DNA of 64,000 nt from Aquabacterium sp. CECT 9606 (GTDB taxonomy: Bacteria; Pseudomonadota; Gammaproteobacteria; Burkholderiales; Burkholderiaceae_C): assembly GCF_918741295.1 (NCBI RefSeq), contig NZ_CAKKNB010000004.1:434001-498000 (forward strand), read 5' to 3'. The notes under the pieces are model-generated. The model saw only the letters and a program-made list of their open reading frames with translations. It searched no databases and was not told the origin of the DNA. A program made the position numbers and the translations under genes. Each line of letters begins with the position of its first letter. Within the stretch, counting starts at the first letter, position 1. Below, in pieces: positions 19,755-28,931 of the stretch.

Positions 19755-20599
19755 CAGACGTCGTCGATGTCCAGCTCGACCACCAGGGGCAAGTGGTCCG
19801 ACATGCGTGCCCAGGCGCCACCGCGCGGCACCATCACCGACTGGCAGGTCAAGCCCCGCGTGTAGACGCGGTCCAGCGCCAGCACCGGGATGCGTGACGG
19901 GAACGTGGGCGTGTTGGGGGCCTTGGGCAGGCCGGCGCGTTTCAGCTTGGCCGTGTGCAGCACCTGGTCCAGCTTCTCGTTCCAGTCGTTGAAGTCGCCC
20001 GCCACCACCACGAGGGCATCGGGCGGCAGTTCCTTGATGACCAGGGCCGCCAGCTGCTCGGCCTGCCTCACGCGGCTGGCGTGGATCAAACCCAGGTGCA
20101 CCACGATCACGTGGATCTCAACGCCGCGCCAAAACACGGGCACGTGCAGAAAACCACGCTGCTCGAACCGGTGGTCCGACACATCGTGGTGGCCAATGTC
20201 CCCCATCGGCCAGCGGCTCAACAGGGCATTGCCGTGCTCGCCGTCTTTGGTGGTGGCATTGGTGCGGTAGGCCACCTCATAGCCTTCTGGCGCCAGGAAA
20301 TCGGCCTGGGGCTGTTGCGGCCAGCACATGGGGCCGTAATCCGTGCGCGAAAAGCGCTTGGCCTCGGAGCGGTGGAAATGCCGCACTTCCTGCAGGCAGA
20401 CGATGTCGGCGTCAAACGCCTCGACTGCCAGGCTCAGATTGTGGATTTCCAGGCGTTTGGTGGGCCCCATGCCCCGCACGCCCTTGTGGATGTTGTAGGT
20501 GGCCACCCGCAGGTGCGTGGATGACTGCGTTGACGGTGGCAACAGTGAGGACTGGAGAGGGTTCAGCACGGTGAATCGTTCCGACAGCGGCGCGAACAA
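19754..20599 (-). CDS. Endonuclease/exonuclease/phosphatase family hydrolase (YbhP-like)
   Basis: Protein of 281 residues with the EEP metal-dependent phosphoesterase fold: VATYNIHKGVRG (Asn ligand), VCLQEVRH (catalytic Glu), VVAGDFNDWN and the C-terminal MSDHLPLVVE. The N-terminal 30 residues look like non-conserved leader, and no better internal start exists before the fold. It lies directly upstream of clsB with a one-base overlap, as ybhP does in E. coli. The substrate is unknown; a membrane-lipid-related phosphoester is a guess from the neighbour. Confidence 0.82.
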   Translation of the reverse strand: MFAPLSERFTVLNPLQSSLLPPSTQSSTHLRVATYNIHKGVRGMGPTKRLEIHNLSLAVEAFDADIVCLQEVRHFHRSEAKRFSRTDYGPMCWPQQPQADFLAPEGYEVAYRTNATTKDGEHGNALLSRWPMGDIGHHDVSDHRFEQRGFLHVPVFWRGVEIHVIVVHLGLIHASRVRQAEQLAALVIKELPPDALVVVAGDFNDWNEKLDQVLHTAKLKRAGLPKAPNTPTFPSRIPVLALDRVYTRGLTCQSVMVPRGGAWARMSDHLPLVVELDIDDV

Positions 20600-20641
20600 A
20601 GGCGTTCACACCGACACCATAGCCGCAACTGGCCTTGTCGT

Positions 20642-21124
20642 TCAGAACGTTGAAGGGCCGGCTTTCCCGTTAAATCGAGGAAGTTGCAAAATCGCCTCGG
20701 CGTTGGACGGCGAGAAACACCGGTCCGCCGCTTCTCGCCAGGGGAGCCAGGCCCAGGCGGTGTGCTCGCGGGGCGCCAGGGTGATGGGGATGTCGCGCGG
20801 CACGCACAGCCCAAAAACCCGTTCAGTGTTGTGGGTCACTCCGGGGGCATAGCGGTGGCGCCAGACCGGGTAAATCTCGTAAATGTTCTCGATGGCCCAA
20901 TCCTGCAAGGCGTCTCTGGGCACTTCGGGGCCCCCCACCACGATGCCGGTTTCCTCTTGAACTTCGCGGATGGCCGTGACATCCCAGGGCTCGTCCTCCA
21001 GGTCTTTGGACCCGGTCACGCTTTGCCAGAAACCAGCTTGCTGGGCACGTTCGATCAGCAGGACTTCCAGCTCGGGCGTGTGGATGACCACCAGCACCGA
21101 CAGCGGGATCTTGGGCGAGCTCAC
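20642..21124 (-). CDS. nudB: Dihydroneopterin triphosphate diphosphatase
   Basis: Nudix hydrolase of 160 residues in the folate pathway, removing pyrophosphate from 7,8-dihydroneopterin triphosphate. The Nudix box is complete: GSKDLEDEPWDVTAIREVQE followed by ETGI. The N-terminal strand PLSVLVVIHTPELEVLLIER and the tail with EHTAWAWLPWREA are typical of NudB. Its start overlaps the stop of the lipoprotein gene by four bases. It sits in the aspS-nudB order common in betaproteobacteria. Confidence 0.9.
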   Translation of the reverse strand: MSSPKIPLSVLVVIHTPELEVLLIERAQQAGFWQSVTGSKDLEDEPWDVTAIREVQEETGIVVGGPEVPRDALQDWAIENIYEIYPVWRHRYAPGVTHNTERVFGLCVPRDIPITLAPREHTAWAWLPWREAADRCFSPSNAEAILQLPRFNGKAGPSTF

Positions 21125-21966
21125 GGTTTTCCCAGCACGGCCACGGACGGCGGCAATTGCTTGGCTTGCAGCTCACGCACCTGGGTGACCAGCTTGTTGT
21201 GCGCGTCGAAAAACGCCGCGGCAATCACTTTGCCTTCATTGGAGTTGCTCCAGCCCAGGCCACCGGCCCCGCCCAGCTTGCCCGCCACGAAGCCGCCCAC
21301 ACCCAGGTCGGTGACCTTGACCGAACCCGTGGCTGCGGCCAATTGCTCGGTGGTTTCATTGTCGGTCAGCAGCAGGGCCACCTGCGCCTCCTTGATCTTG
21401 ACCTGGTCCACCAGACCGGCCAGGCCTGCGATGTCACGCAGGACGGGGATGGCCGCGATGACGCCACTCAGGCCCCGGCCGGCGTCTTGCTCGCTGAAGG
21501 TCAGGCTGGGGACCAGCGTGTACTGGGCTTCATAGCCCTTGCCTTTGGAGACCGTGCTGTTGGAGCGCACGATGCCGGCTTCCTTCAACTCGTTTTCCTG
21601 GATGGTGCTGCGCAGGCCCGCCGCGCGGTCGACCACGCGAAAGCAACCGCTTTGCTGCGCGATCAGCTTGAGCAGTGGCACCGGCGAGGCCGGCAACTGG
21701 TAGTGAGAGGTCATGGTGTAGCCATTGGGGTTCTCGGCCAAGGCCAGGGTGGCCACGGGCGAGTTGCAGGTGACCAGGCCACTGTCGGCGCCTTGCGCGC
21801 CTTTGGGCCCCGCCGAGCCCGCCACCACCGAACCACCCTGGCCCAACTCGGTCTTGGCCTGTTGGGTGGTCTTGTCACCGCAGCCCGCCAGGCCCAGGAT
21901 GGCGATCAAGGCGAGGGCTGCGAGGGGGCGATGGCTTGTGGGTGTCCGCGGCATGTCCAACTCCAT
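21121..21966 (-). CDS. CsgG-like outer-membrane lipoprotein
   Basis: Predicted lipoprotein of 281 residues (277 if the second ATG is used) with a signal sequence ending in the lipobox LAGC at Cys about 29. The middle part (VPLLKLIAQQSGCFRVVDR, then TLVPSLTFSEQDAGRG and QVALLLTDNETTEQ) resembles the CsgG/curli-assembly lipoprotein family, which forms or regulates outer-membrane secretion pores. No csgA/B/E/F genes are nearby, so it is probably one of the stand-alone CsgG-like proteins. It lies between aspS and nudB, after the aspS terminator, so a promoter may exist in the 97-base gap. Confidence 0.65.
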   Translation of the reverse strand: MELDMPRTPTSHRPLAALALIAILGLAGCGDKTTQQAKTELGQGGSVVAGSAGPKGAQGADSGLVTCNSPVATLALAENPNGYTMTSHYQLPASPVPLLKLIAQQSGCFRVVDRAAGLRSTIQENELKEAGIVRSNSTVSKGKGYEAQYTLVPSLTFSEQDAGRGLSGVIAAIPVLRDIAGLAGLVDQVKIKEAQVALLLTDNETTEQLAAATGSVKVTDLGVGGFVAGKLGGAGGLGWSNSNEGKVIAAAFFDAHNKLVTQVRELQAKQLPPSVAVLGKP

Positions 21967-21987
21967 GTGTCCAGAAAAAATCTGTGC

Positions 21988-22015
21988 AAAAAAAGGGCCA
22001 CCCCAAGGGCGGCCC
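21988..22015 (-). terminator. Rho-independent terminator of aspS
   Basis: On the minus strand a 9-bp stem with a three-base loop (22015 to 21995, starting GGGCCGCCC) is followed by a run of seven T (21994-21988). One stem pair is G:U in the minus-strand RNA but A:C in the plus-strand RNA, which shows the hairpin is built for the minus direction. It lies about 50 bases behind the aspS stop. Confidence 0.85.
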
Positions 22016-22063
22016 GCGCAGTGTACTGAGGAAGCCGCCCGTGGGCGATCCCTCTTAGGAAGG

Positions 22064-23863
22064 TCAGGCTGCGGCCGTGCCGGCTTGCGGGTTGCGCAGG
22101 CGGATGTGCAGCTCTTTCAGCTGCTTTTCATCGACCGGGCTCGGAGCGTGCGTCAGCAGGCACTGGGCGCGTTGCGTCTTGGGGAAGGCAATCACGTCGC
22201 GGATCGACTCGGCGCCGGTCATCAGCGTGACCAGGCGGTCCAGACCGAAGGCCAGGCCACCGTGCGGGGGCGCGCCATACTGCAGCGCATCCAGCAGGAA
22301 GCCGAACTTCAGTTGCGCTTCTTCTGGCCCGATCTTCAGCGCGCTGAACACCTTGCTCTGCACTTCGGCGCGGTGGATACGGATCGAGCCGCCACCCAAT
22401 TCCCAGCCGTTCAGCACCATGTCGTAGGCCTTGGCGATGCACTTCTCGGGATCGGTGTCCATGAGGTTCTCATGGCCGTCCTTGGGCGCCGTGAAGGGGT
22501 GGTGCACCGCGTTCCAGCGGTCGCCTTCTTCGTCGTGCTCGAACATCGGGAAGTCGACCACCCACAGCGGGGCCCACTTGTTCTCGAACAGGCCGTTCTT
22601 CTTGCCGAAGTCGCTGTGGCCGATCTTGACGCGCAAGGCGCCCAGGCCGTCGTTGACCACCTTGGCCTTGTCGGCACCGAAGAAGATCAGGTCGCCGTTT
22701 TGCGCATTGGTGCGCTTGAGGATTTCGTTCAGCGCTTCGTCATGGATGTTCTTGACGATGGGCGATTGCAGGCCGTCGCGGCCCTTCTCGACCTCGTTGA
22801 CCTTGATCCAGGCCAGGCCCTTGGCACCGTAGATCTTGACGAACTCGGTGTAGGCGTCGATTTCGCCGCGCGACATGGCGCCGCCGCCGGGCACGCGCAG
22901 TGCGGCCACACGGCCACCCTTGGTCGTGGCGGGGGTCGAGAACACCTTGAAGTCCACGCCGGCCATGATGTCGGTCAGCTCGGTGAACTCCAGCTTGACG
23001 CGCAGGTCTGGCTTGTCCGAGCCATACAAGTGCATCGCATCCGCGTACTTCATGACGGGGTAGTCGCCCAGGTCCACGTCCAGCGCCGTCTTGAAGACGT
23101 GGCGGATCATGCCCTCGAACATGTCGCGGATCTCTTGCTCGCCCAGGAACGATGTCTCAATATCGATCTGGGTGAATTCTGGCTGGCGGTCAGCGCGCAG
23201 GTCTTCGTCGCGGAAGCACTTGGTGATCTGGTAGTAGCGGTCGAAGCCGGCCACCATCAGCAACTGCTTGAACAGCTGGGGCGACTGGGGCAGGGCGAAG
23301 AACTGGCCGTCGTTCACGCGCGAGGGCACGAGGTAGTCGCGCGCGCCTTCGGGGGTCGACTTGGTCAGCATCGGCGTTTCGATGTCGATGAAGCCGTGCT
23401 CGTCGAGGAACTTGCGCGCTTCCATGGCCACGCGGTAGCGCAGGCGCAGGTTCTTCTGCATGTAGGGGCGGCGCAGGTCGAGCACGCGGTGCGTGAGGCG
23501 CGTGGTTTCGGACAGGTTCTCGTCATCCAGGGGGAAGGGTGGCGTCACGCTGGGGTTCAGCACTTCCAGCGTGTGGGCCAGGATCTCGATCTTGCCGCTG
23601 GTCAGGGCGGCGTTCTCGGTGCCGGCGGGGCGGGCGCGCACCAGGCCGGTCAGCTTCAGGCAGAACTCGTTGCGCACGCCTTCGGCCACCTTGAAGGTGT
23701 CCACGCGGTCGGGGTCGCAGACGACCTGGACCAGGCCTTCACGGTCGCGCAGGTCGATGAAGATCACGCCGCCGTGGTCGCGGCGACGGTGGGCCCAGCC
23801 CATCAGCGTCACGGTCTGGCCCATCAGCGCTTCGCTGACCAGTCCGCAGTAAGTGGTTCGCAT
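22064..23863 (-). CDS. aspS: Aspartyl-tRNA synthetase
   Basis: Class II aminoacyl-tRNA synthetase, 599 residues, the bacterial AspRS length. The N-terminal OB-fold anticodon domain has [20 protein letters not shown]. Class II motifs follow: [40 protein letters not shown] and, at the C-terminus, [16 protein letters not shown]. The bacterial GAD insertion lies between. Typing as discriminating (AspRS) or non-discriminating (Asp/AsnRS) was not attempted. Gene order with DUF502 and fmdB upstream and nudB downstream is standard for this order. Confidence 0.98.
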   Translation of the reverse strand: MRTTYCGLVSEALMGQTVTLMGWAHRRRDHGGVIFIDLRDREGLVQVVCDPDRVDTFKVAEGVRNEFCLKLTGLVRARPAGTENAALTSGKIEILAHTLEVLNPSVTPPFPLDDENLSETTRLTHRVLDLRRPYMQKNLRLRYRVAMEARKFLDEHGFIDIETPMLTKSTPEGARDYLVPSRVNDGQFFALPQSPQLFKQLLMVAGFDRYYQITKCFRDEDLRADRQPEFTQIDIETSFLGEQEIRDMFEGMIRHVFKTALDVDLGDYPVMKYADAMHLYGSDKPDLRVKLEFTELTDIMAGVDFKVFSTPATTKGGRVAALRVPGGGAMSRGEIDAYTEFVKIYGAKGLAWIKVNEVEKGRDGLQSPIVKNIHDEALNEILKRTNAQNGDLIFFGADKAKVVNDGLGALRVKIGHSDFGKKNGLFENKWAPLWVVDFPMFEHDEEGDRWNAVHHPFTAPKDGHENLMDTDPEKCIAKAYDMVLNGWELGGGSIRIHRAEVQSKVFSALKIGPEEAQLKFGFLLDALQYGAPPHGGLAFGLDRLVTLMTGAESIRDVIAFPKTQRAQCLLTHAPSPVDEKQLKELHIRLRNPQAGTAAA

Positions 23864-23950
23864 CGTTGTTCTCCGGATGATCTGTTCGTGTTCGTCGAGC
23901 GGCGCGAGCCCGCCCGGAACCCTCGATTGTCCCTCAGGAATCGAGCTGGG

Positions 23951-24607
23951 TCAGCCTGTGTGGCTGCGCTGGGTGGTGTTGTCGACCACCAAATGGGGCG
24001 GCGGTGCCACCACGCCCATGGAAATGATGTATTTCAGCGCCTCGTCCACCGACATCTGCAACTCGATCACGTCGCTGCGCGGCACGATCAGCATGAAGCC
24101 CGACGTGGGGTTGGGGGTGGTGGGCACATACAAGGTCAGGTGGTCGTCGCTCAGGTGGGAGGCCACTTCGCCGCTGGGCTTGCCGGTCACGAAGCCGATG
24201 GTCCACGAGCCAGCGCGAGGGTATTGCACCAACACGGCGTGGCGGAAAGCCTGGCCGCTGCTGGAAAACAAGGTGTCCGACACCTGTTTGACCGAGGTGT
24301 ATATGGATTTGACGATCGGGATGTTGGAAAACACCCGATTCGACTGGTTCAAGATCCATTGGCCCGCGAAGTTGGTCACCGCCAGGCCGGTCAGCAGCAG
24401 CACCGACACCATGACGATGGCGCTCAGCCCCGGGATGGTCCGCAGCGATTCAAGCCCGGGACGCAGGCTTTCCGGCAGCACGGTTTGCGCGGCAACGATC
24501 AGGCCGGCGAAAACGCCATCCAGCACGCCCAGTACCTGCAGCATCACCCAGATGGTGATGGTCAAGGGCAGCCACACGAGCAAGCCGGTCAGGATGTATT
24601 TCTTCAC
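23951..24607 (-). CDS. DUF502 family membrane protein
   Basis: Inner-membrane protein of 218 residues with two N-terminal helices (ILTGLLVWLPLTITIWVML and SAIVMVSVLLLTGLAVTNF) and a conserved C-terminal domain containing VQYPRAGSWTIGFVTG and VPTTPNPTSGF. These are hallmarks of DUF502 (COG2928). The biochemical function is unknown. It lies between fmdB and aspS in the same orientation, a conserved arrangement, and is likely co-transcribed with them. Confidence 0.88.
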   Translation of the reverse strand: MKKYILTGLLVWLPLTITIWVMLQVLGVLDGVFAGLIVAAQTVLPESLRPGLESLRTIPGLSAIVMVSVLLLTGLAVTNFAGQWILNQSNRVFSNIPIVKSIYTSVKQVSDTLFSSSGQAFRHAVLVQYPRAGSWTIGFVTGKPSGEVASHLSDDHLTLYVPTTPNPTSGFMLIVPRSDVIELQMSVDEALKYIISMGVVAPPPHLVVDNTTQRSHTG

Positions 24608-24683
24608 AAATGCGTTTCAGGATGAGGCCTGGAGCAGGCCGGGTGATCGAGGCAGGCGCGGTCCGTGGACTGGCTGATGCCGC

Positions 24684-25019
24684 TCAGGTGCTGGCAGGTG
24701 AGCTGCCGCCCGAGGAGGGCGTGGTGGTGCTGGCAGGGGCTGCTGGCGTGGCAGCGGGTGCTGCCGAGGGGGCGGCCGTGTCCGTGCTGGCTGAAGCAAC
24801 TTTGTCTTTGGACTCAGCGGGGGCGCCAGCGGTGTTGCCGCCACGGAAGTCGGTCACGTACCAACCCGATCCCTTCAACTGAAACCCCGCTGCCGTCAAT
24901 TGTTTTTTGAAGCTTTCAGCCCCACAGGCCGGGCAGGTGGACAGGACGGGATCGGACATTTTTTGCAAAACGTCTTTGGCATGACCGCAAGACTCACAGC
25001 GGTAGGCGTAAATCGGCAT
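24684..25019 (-). CDS. FmdB-family zinc-ribbon protein
   Basis: Protein of 111 residues. The first 42 residues form a zinc ribbon with two Cys pairs, YRCESCG and STCPACG, as in the FmdB/CxxC regulatory-protein family. A short basic segment GSGWYVTDF follows. The last 45 residues are low-complexity Ala/Ser/Thr/Pro and probably disordered. The FmdB name comes from a proposed regulator of formamidase in Methylophilus; here it is a conserved companion of DUF502-aspS, and its role is not established. Confidence 0.85.
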   Translation of the reverse strand: MPIYAYRCESCGHAKDVLQKMSDPVLSTCPACGAESFKKQLTAAGFQLKGSGWYVTDFRGGNTAGAPAESKDKVASASTDTAAPSAAPAATPAAPASTTTPSSGGSSPAST

Positions 25020-25067
25020 CTCAAACCTTCGGGTTTTCCAGTAAAGCCAGTATTCTACGTGCCCAAC

Positions 25068-26516
25068 TCAGGCCTTGTGGTGCTTTCGATGGCGGTGGTC
25101 CGTGATGAACTGGGGCGCCAATGAACCAATGACCATGCCGGCGAATGCAGCGATCAGGCCAGCCAACTGGCCCGGAAACGCCTCGCCCCAGGGCGCATGA
25201 AGCAGGAACGCACCCCACACGCCAATCCCCAGAGCAATCGAGAGCACCGCGCCCTGCGTGGTGGCGCGCGACCAATACAGGCCCATCGTCAAAGGCACAA
25301 ACGCGGCCACCAAAGGCACCTGGTAGGCCGATGACACGAGGTCATAGATGGGCGTGCCCTCCATCACGATGGCATAGGCCAGCACCAGCGCGGTGAACGC
25401 GAAGATCGTGATCCGCAGTGCCAACAGCACCTGCTTGTCGCTCATGCCGGGCTTGATGTTCTTGAGGATGTTCTCAACGAAGCTGGTCGAAGGTGCCAGC
25501 AAGGTGGCCGACGAAGTCGATTTGATGGCCGAGACCAGCGCGCCGAAAAAGAAGATCTGCGCCACCAGTGGCATGTGCGTCAGGATCAGGGTGGGCAGCA
25601 CCTTTTGCGGGTCATTGGCCAGCAAGGCTTGCGATTCGGCCGGCATGATGATCATGGAGGCTGCCACGATGAACATGGGCACAAACGCAAACGCCAGGTA
25701 GCTGAAGCCGCCGATCACGGCGCCTCGGCTGGCGGTCTTGCTGTCCTTGGCCGACATCACGCGCTGGAAAACGTCTTGCTGCGGGATCGAGCCAAACATC
25801 ATGGTGATCGCCGCGGCAATGAAGGCGATCCAGCCCGAGGGCGTGTGCTCCGGCCAGATCTTGAACCAGTCGTTGGATTGGGCCAGTGCCACGACCTTGT
25901 CGGCGCCACCGGCCTGCTCGCTAGCCATCACAGCGATCAAGGACAGGCCGACGACCAACACGATCATCTGGATGAAATCGGTCCAGGCCACGGCCAGCAT
26001 GCCGCCGATCAGCACGTAGACCAGCACCAGGCTGGTGCCGATGACCATGCCCATCCAGGGCTCGATGGTGCCACCGGACAACACTGAAAACACCAGGCCC
26101 AGTGCCGTGATCTGCGCGGCCACCCAGCCCAGGTAGCTCAGGATGATGGCGACCGAGCAGAAGATTTCTACGCCTTCGCCAAACCGGGCCCGGTAGAAGT
26201 CGCCGATGGTGAGCAGCTTCATCTTGTACAGCTTGGTGGCGAAAAATGCGCCCACCAGCACCAGGCACATGGAAGCGCCAAAAGGGTCTTCCACCACGGC
26301 GTTCAGGCCGCCTTGCACGAACTTGGCCGGGATGCCCATCACGGTTTCGGCGCCAAACCAGGTCGCGAACGTGGTGGTGATCACCATGGCCAGGGGCAGG
26401 CTGCGGCCCGCTACCGCAAAGTCGGTCGTGTTCTTGATGCGTGTGCCGGCGTAGACCCCGATGCCCATGGTTCCCACCAGGTACAGGATCACAAACCAGA
26501 GCAAAGTGGTGTTCAT
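25068..26516 (-). CDS. Sodium:solute symporter family transporter
   Basis: SSS-family (LeuT-fold) inner-membrane transporter of 482 residues with about 13 hydrophobic segments. Recognisable strings are GRSLPLAMVITTTFATWFGA near helix 1-2, AQITALGLVFSVL, YVLIGGMLAVAWTDFIQM and SIPQQDVFQRVMSAKDSK. The substrate cannot be told from sequence alone; family members carry proline, pantothenate, sugars, acetate or choline. It is flanked by ubiB and fmdB on the same strand with 49-60 base gaps, so it may be its own unit. Confidence 0.85.
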   Translation of the reverse strand: MNTTLLWFVILYLVGTMGIGVYAGTRIKNTTDFAVAGRSLPLAMVITTTFATWFGAETVMGIPAKFVQGGLNAVVEDPFGASMCLVLVGAFFATKLYKMKLLTIGDFYRARFGEGVEIFCSVAIILSYLGWVAAQITALGLVFSVLSGGTIEPWMGMVIGTSLVLVYVLIGGMLAVAWTDFIQMIVLVVGLSLIAVMASEQAGGADKVVALAQSNDWFKIWPEHTPSGWIAFIAAAITMMFGSIPQQDVFQRVMSAKDSKTASRGAVIGGFSYLAFAFVPMFIVAASMIIMPAESQALLANDPQKVLPTLILTHMPLVAQIFFFGALVSAIKSTSSATLLAPSTSFVENILKNIKPGMSDKQVLLALRITIFAFTALVLAYAIVMEGTPIYDLVSSAYQVPLVAAFVPLTMGLYWSRATTQGAVLSIALGIGVWGAFLLHAPWGEAFPGQLAGLIAAFAGMVIGSLAPQFITDHRHRKHHKA

Positions 26517-26576
26517 GTCGCCAAAAACCTTTCACGTCGGGCCGAGGATCGGCGCGCAGTGTAAGGCCTTGCTCGC

Positions 26577-28127
26577 CTAAATCATGCCGGCAAGGTGCAG
26601 CTTGAGCAAGAGTTGCGCCACCAGCAGCCCCATCACGAAACCCATGCCCACCCACAAGGCGGCGGTCATCGTGCGGTTGGTCTTGCGTTGCTCTTTCAGG
26701 ATGGCGGCCAAGTCACGCCGCAAGCCCACATCGCCTCGCTCCAGGTTGTTGTGCAGCAAGCGCGGCAGCTCGGGCAGCAGCTTGGCGTAGCGTGGGGCTT
26801 CCTGCTTCAAGCGCTCCAGCAGACCACGCCAGCCGACCTGTTCGTTCATCCAACGTTCCAGGAACGGCTTGGCGGTGCTCCACAGGTCCAGATCGGGGTC
26901 AAGTTGCCGGCCCAGTCCTTCCACATTGAGCAAAGTCTTTTGCAGCAGCACGAGCTGTGGCTGGATCTCCACATTGAAGCGCCGAGAGATTTGAAACAGA
27001 CGCAACAAAACCAATCCAAGCGAGAGGTCCTTCAGGGGGCGGTCGAAGTAGGGCTCGCAAACCGTGCGCACCGCGCTTTCCAGCTCGTCGACGCGCGTGT
27101 TGGGCGGCACCCAGCCGCTTTCGATGTGCAACTCGGCCACGCGTTTGTAGTCGCGGCGGAAGAAGGCGATGAAGTTCTGCGACAGGTACTCCTTGTCGAC
27201 CTCGGTCAGCGTGCCGATGATGCCGAAGTCGAGTGCGATGTAGCGGCCAAAGGTCTCGGGGGCCAGGCTGACCTGGATGTTGCCGGGGTGCATGTCGGCG
27301 TGGAAGAAGCCATCGCGGAACACCTGGGTGAAGAAGATGGTCACTCCGTCGCGCGCCAGTTTCTTGATGTCGACGCCGGCGTCGCGCAGGCGCGCCATGT
27401 GGCTGATCGGCACGCCCTTCATGCGCTCCATCACCATGACGGTGGCGGTGCAATGGTCCCAGATCATCTCAGGCACCAGGACCAGGTCGAGGCTTTTCAT
27501 ATTGCGGCGCAATTGCGCGGCATTGGCGGCCTCGCGGACCAGGTCCAGCTCGTCGTGCAGGTATTTGTCGAACTCGGCCACCACCAGGCGTGGCTTGAGA
27601 CGGCGGCCATCGGCCCATAAAAATTCCACCCAGCCGGCCAGCTTGCGCATCAGCGCCAGGTCATCGTCGATCACGCGCAGCATGCGGGGCCGCAGCACCT
27701 TGACGGCCACCTCGCGCCCATCGTGCAGCACGGCGAAGTGCACTTGCGCGATGGAAGCGCTGGCCACCGGCTCGGTGTCGAACTGCTTGAAAATGGCGGA
27801 GATGGGTTTGCCCAGGGCTTTTTCCACCAGCTTCATCGACTCTTCGCCCGGGAAGGGCGGAACCCGGTCCTGCAGCTTGGCCAGCTCATCGGCCACATCG
27901 GGCGGCAGCAGGTCACGGCGCGTGGACAGCATCTGCCCGAACTTGACGAAGACAGGGCCCAGGCGTTCAAGGGCCTGACGCAAGCGCTCGCCGCGTGGCG
28001 CGTGCAACCGCCGCCCCGTCGAGATGATGCGAGACAGCAGGCGCAGGCTGGGGCGTTGCAGGCTGTCCAGCGCCAGGGCATCCAGTCCGTACCGCAAGAA
28101 GATCAGGCCAATGAACAAGGCGCGCAT
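26577..28127 (-). CDS. ubiB: Ubiquinone biosynthesis regulatory kinase-like protein UbiB
   Basis: Atypical kinase-like (ABC1/ADCK/UbiB) protein of 516 residues required for coenzyme Q synthesis. The diagnostic KxGQ region reads [20 protein letters not shown]. The Ala-rich nucleotide loop is ASASIAQVH, and the metal site is ALDFGIIG. Two C-terminal hydrophobic helices ([20 protein letters not shown]) anchor it in the inner membrane. ubiJ lies 18 bases upstream on the same strand, the usual UbiJ-UbiB pairing. Confidence 0.95.
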   Translation of the reverse strand: MRALFIGLIFLRYGLDALALDSLQRPSLRLLSRIISTGRRLHAPRGERLRQALERLGPVFVKFGQMLSTRRDLLPPDVADELAKLQDRVPPFPGEESMKLVEKALGKPISAIFKQFDTEPVASASIAQVHFAVLHDGREVAVKVLRPRMLRVIDDDLALMRKLAGWVEFLWADGRRLKPRLVVAEFDKYLHDELDLVREAANAAQLRRNMKSLDLVLVPEMIWDHCTATVMVMERMKGVPISHMARLRDAGVDIKKLARDGVTIFFTQVFRDGFFHADMHPGNIQVSLAPETFGRYIALDFGIIGTLTEVDKEYLSQNFIAFFRRDYKRVAELHIESGWVPPNTRVDELESAVRTVCEPYFDRPLKDLSLGLVLLRLFQISRRFNVEIQPQLVLLQKTLLNVEGLGRQLDPDLDLWSTAKPFLERWMNEQVGWRGLLERLKQEAPRYAKLLPELPRLLHNNLERGDVGLRRDLAAILKEQRKTNRTMTAALWVGMGFVMGLLVAQLLLKLHLAGMI

Positions 28128-28145
28128 CAGGGCTCCCGTGGCCGG

Positions 28146-28718
28146 TCAGCGCTTGGCGTCATGGAAGCCGGATCGGCGGCCCACATCCGGGCGCCAGCGC
28201 AGCACGGCCTCCTTCAGGCTCTCGCCCACGGAGCGCAGCACCTGGCTGGGTGTGTTGCCCAGCCACCTGGCCAGATCGTCCTCGAGGTCCCAACGCAGGT
28301 TTTTCATCAGCCAGGATGCCGTTTCGGCCAGTGCAGCGTCGCCATCGATGCTGACTTCGGGGCGCTCACCTTGCAGCGCTCGCCGCGCCATCGTCCAAGG
28401 GGCTGTCAAGTGCACGGTCAGGGTCAAGCCGACAGGGGTGTCGGGGGCACCATCGGCGGTGGCCACTTCAAACAGGCCCGCCGGGGTGACGGTCAGGCGG
28501 ACGGGGCGGGGCGCCCAGTCGGCGCTGGTGCTGCCCGGTGCCAACCAGGCTGCGAAAGGCGGCACGAACGAGGAAGTCCAGCGGATGTCGATGGTTCGGC
28601 CCACGTGCGACTTGAGCTTGGCCATGGCCACCGGTTCGCTGGCCACCACGTGGTTGAGCAGCAGTGCAAGCCGCGGCAACGCCAGCGGGCCAATCCAGGA
28701 GAGGGGGTTAATTGCCAT
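28146..28718 (-). CDS. ubiJ: Ubiquinone biosynthesis accessory factor UbiJ
   Basis: Protein of 190 residues with an N-terminal SCP2-like lipid-binding fold (LNHVVASEPVAMAKLKSHVG, then LTVTPAGLFEV) and a C-terminal helical part (DLARWLGNTPSQVLRSVGES), matching UbiJ. UbiJ binds ubiquinone intermediates and helps assemble the soluble Ubi complex. It is upstream of ubiB in the same transcription unit. ubiE, which often completes this cluster, is not adjacent; ubiG is at 34884-35591. Confidence 0.85.
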   Translation of the reverse strand: MAINPLSWIGPLALPRLALLLNHVVASEPVAMAKLKSHVGRTIDIRWTSSFVPPFAAWLAPGSTSADWAPRPVRLTVTPAGLFEVATADGAPDTPVGLTLTVHLTAPWTMARRALQGERPEVSIDGDAALAETASWLMKNLRWDLEDDLARWLGNTPSQVLRSVGESLKEAVLRWRPDVGRRSGFHDAKR

Positions 28719-28813
28719 GAACTAATTGTAGGTGTGGGCCGACAGTTGAAACGGACGGCTACCAATTGGGGTGGGCACCGTTTCATTTGTCATGCTTTTT
28801 GAGCCACAATCAT

Positions 28814-28829
28814 TGGCAGACTTTATGCA
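28814..28829 (+). promoter_or_regulatory. Sigma-54 -24/-12 promoter candidate before the EPS genes
   Basis: TGGCAGACTTTATGCA has GG at 28815-28816 and GC at 28827-28828, the invariant ten-base spacing, with TGGCA at -24 and TGCA at -12. The predicted start is near 28840, about 90 bases before the initiating-transferase ATG. Confidence 0.55.
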
Positions 28830-28931
28830 TGGCGCCCGACCCTGGGCCAGCTGTGGTCATGGGCTGTCTACGACCATGACGTGGGCAGAGTTCAACGATT
28901 TCCGGGGCCTTGGGGTCTGCCCCTGGTGCAC

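Noticed and set aside
21725..24625. A 966-codon open frame on the + strand
   Set aside because: It runs antisense through the lipoprotein gene, aspS and DUF502. aspS and DUF502 are clearly conserved, and the frame's protein is low-complexity His/Gln/Gly/Val text typical of antisense frames in GC-rich DNA.
28881..28931. GTG 28881 as the start of the EPS-initiating transferase
   Set aside because: It would add a 17-residue Pro/Gly-rich, poorly hydrophobic lead and has no ribosome site; not excluded because the candidate promoter lies upstream of it.
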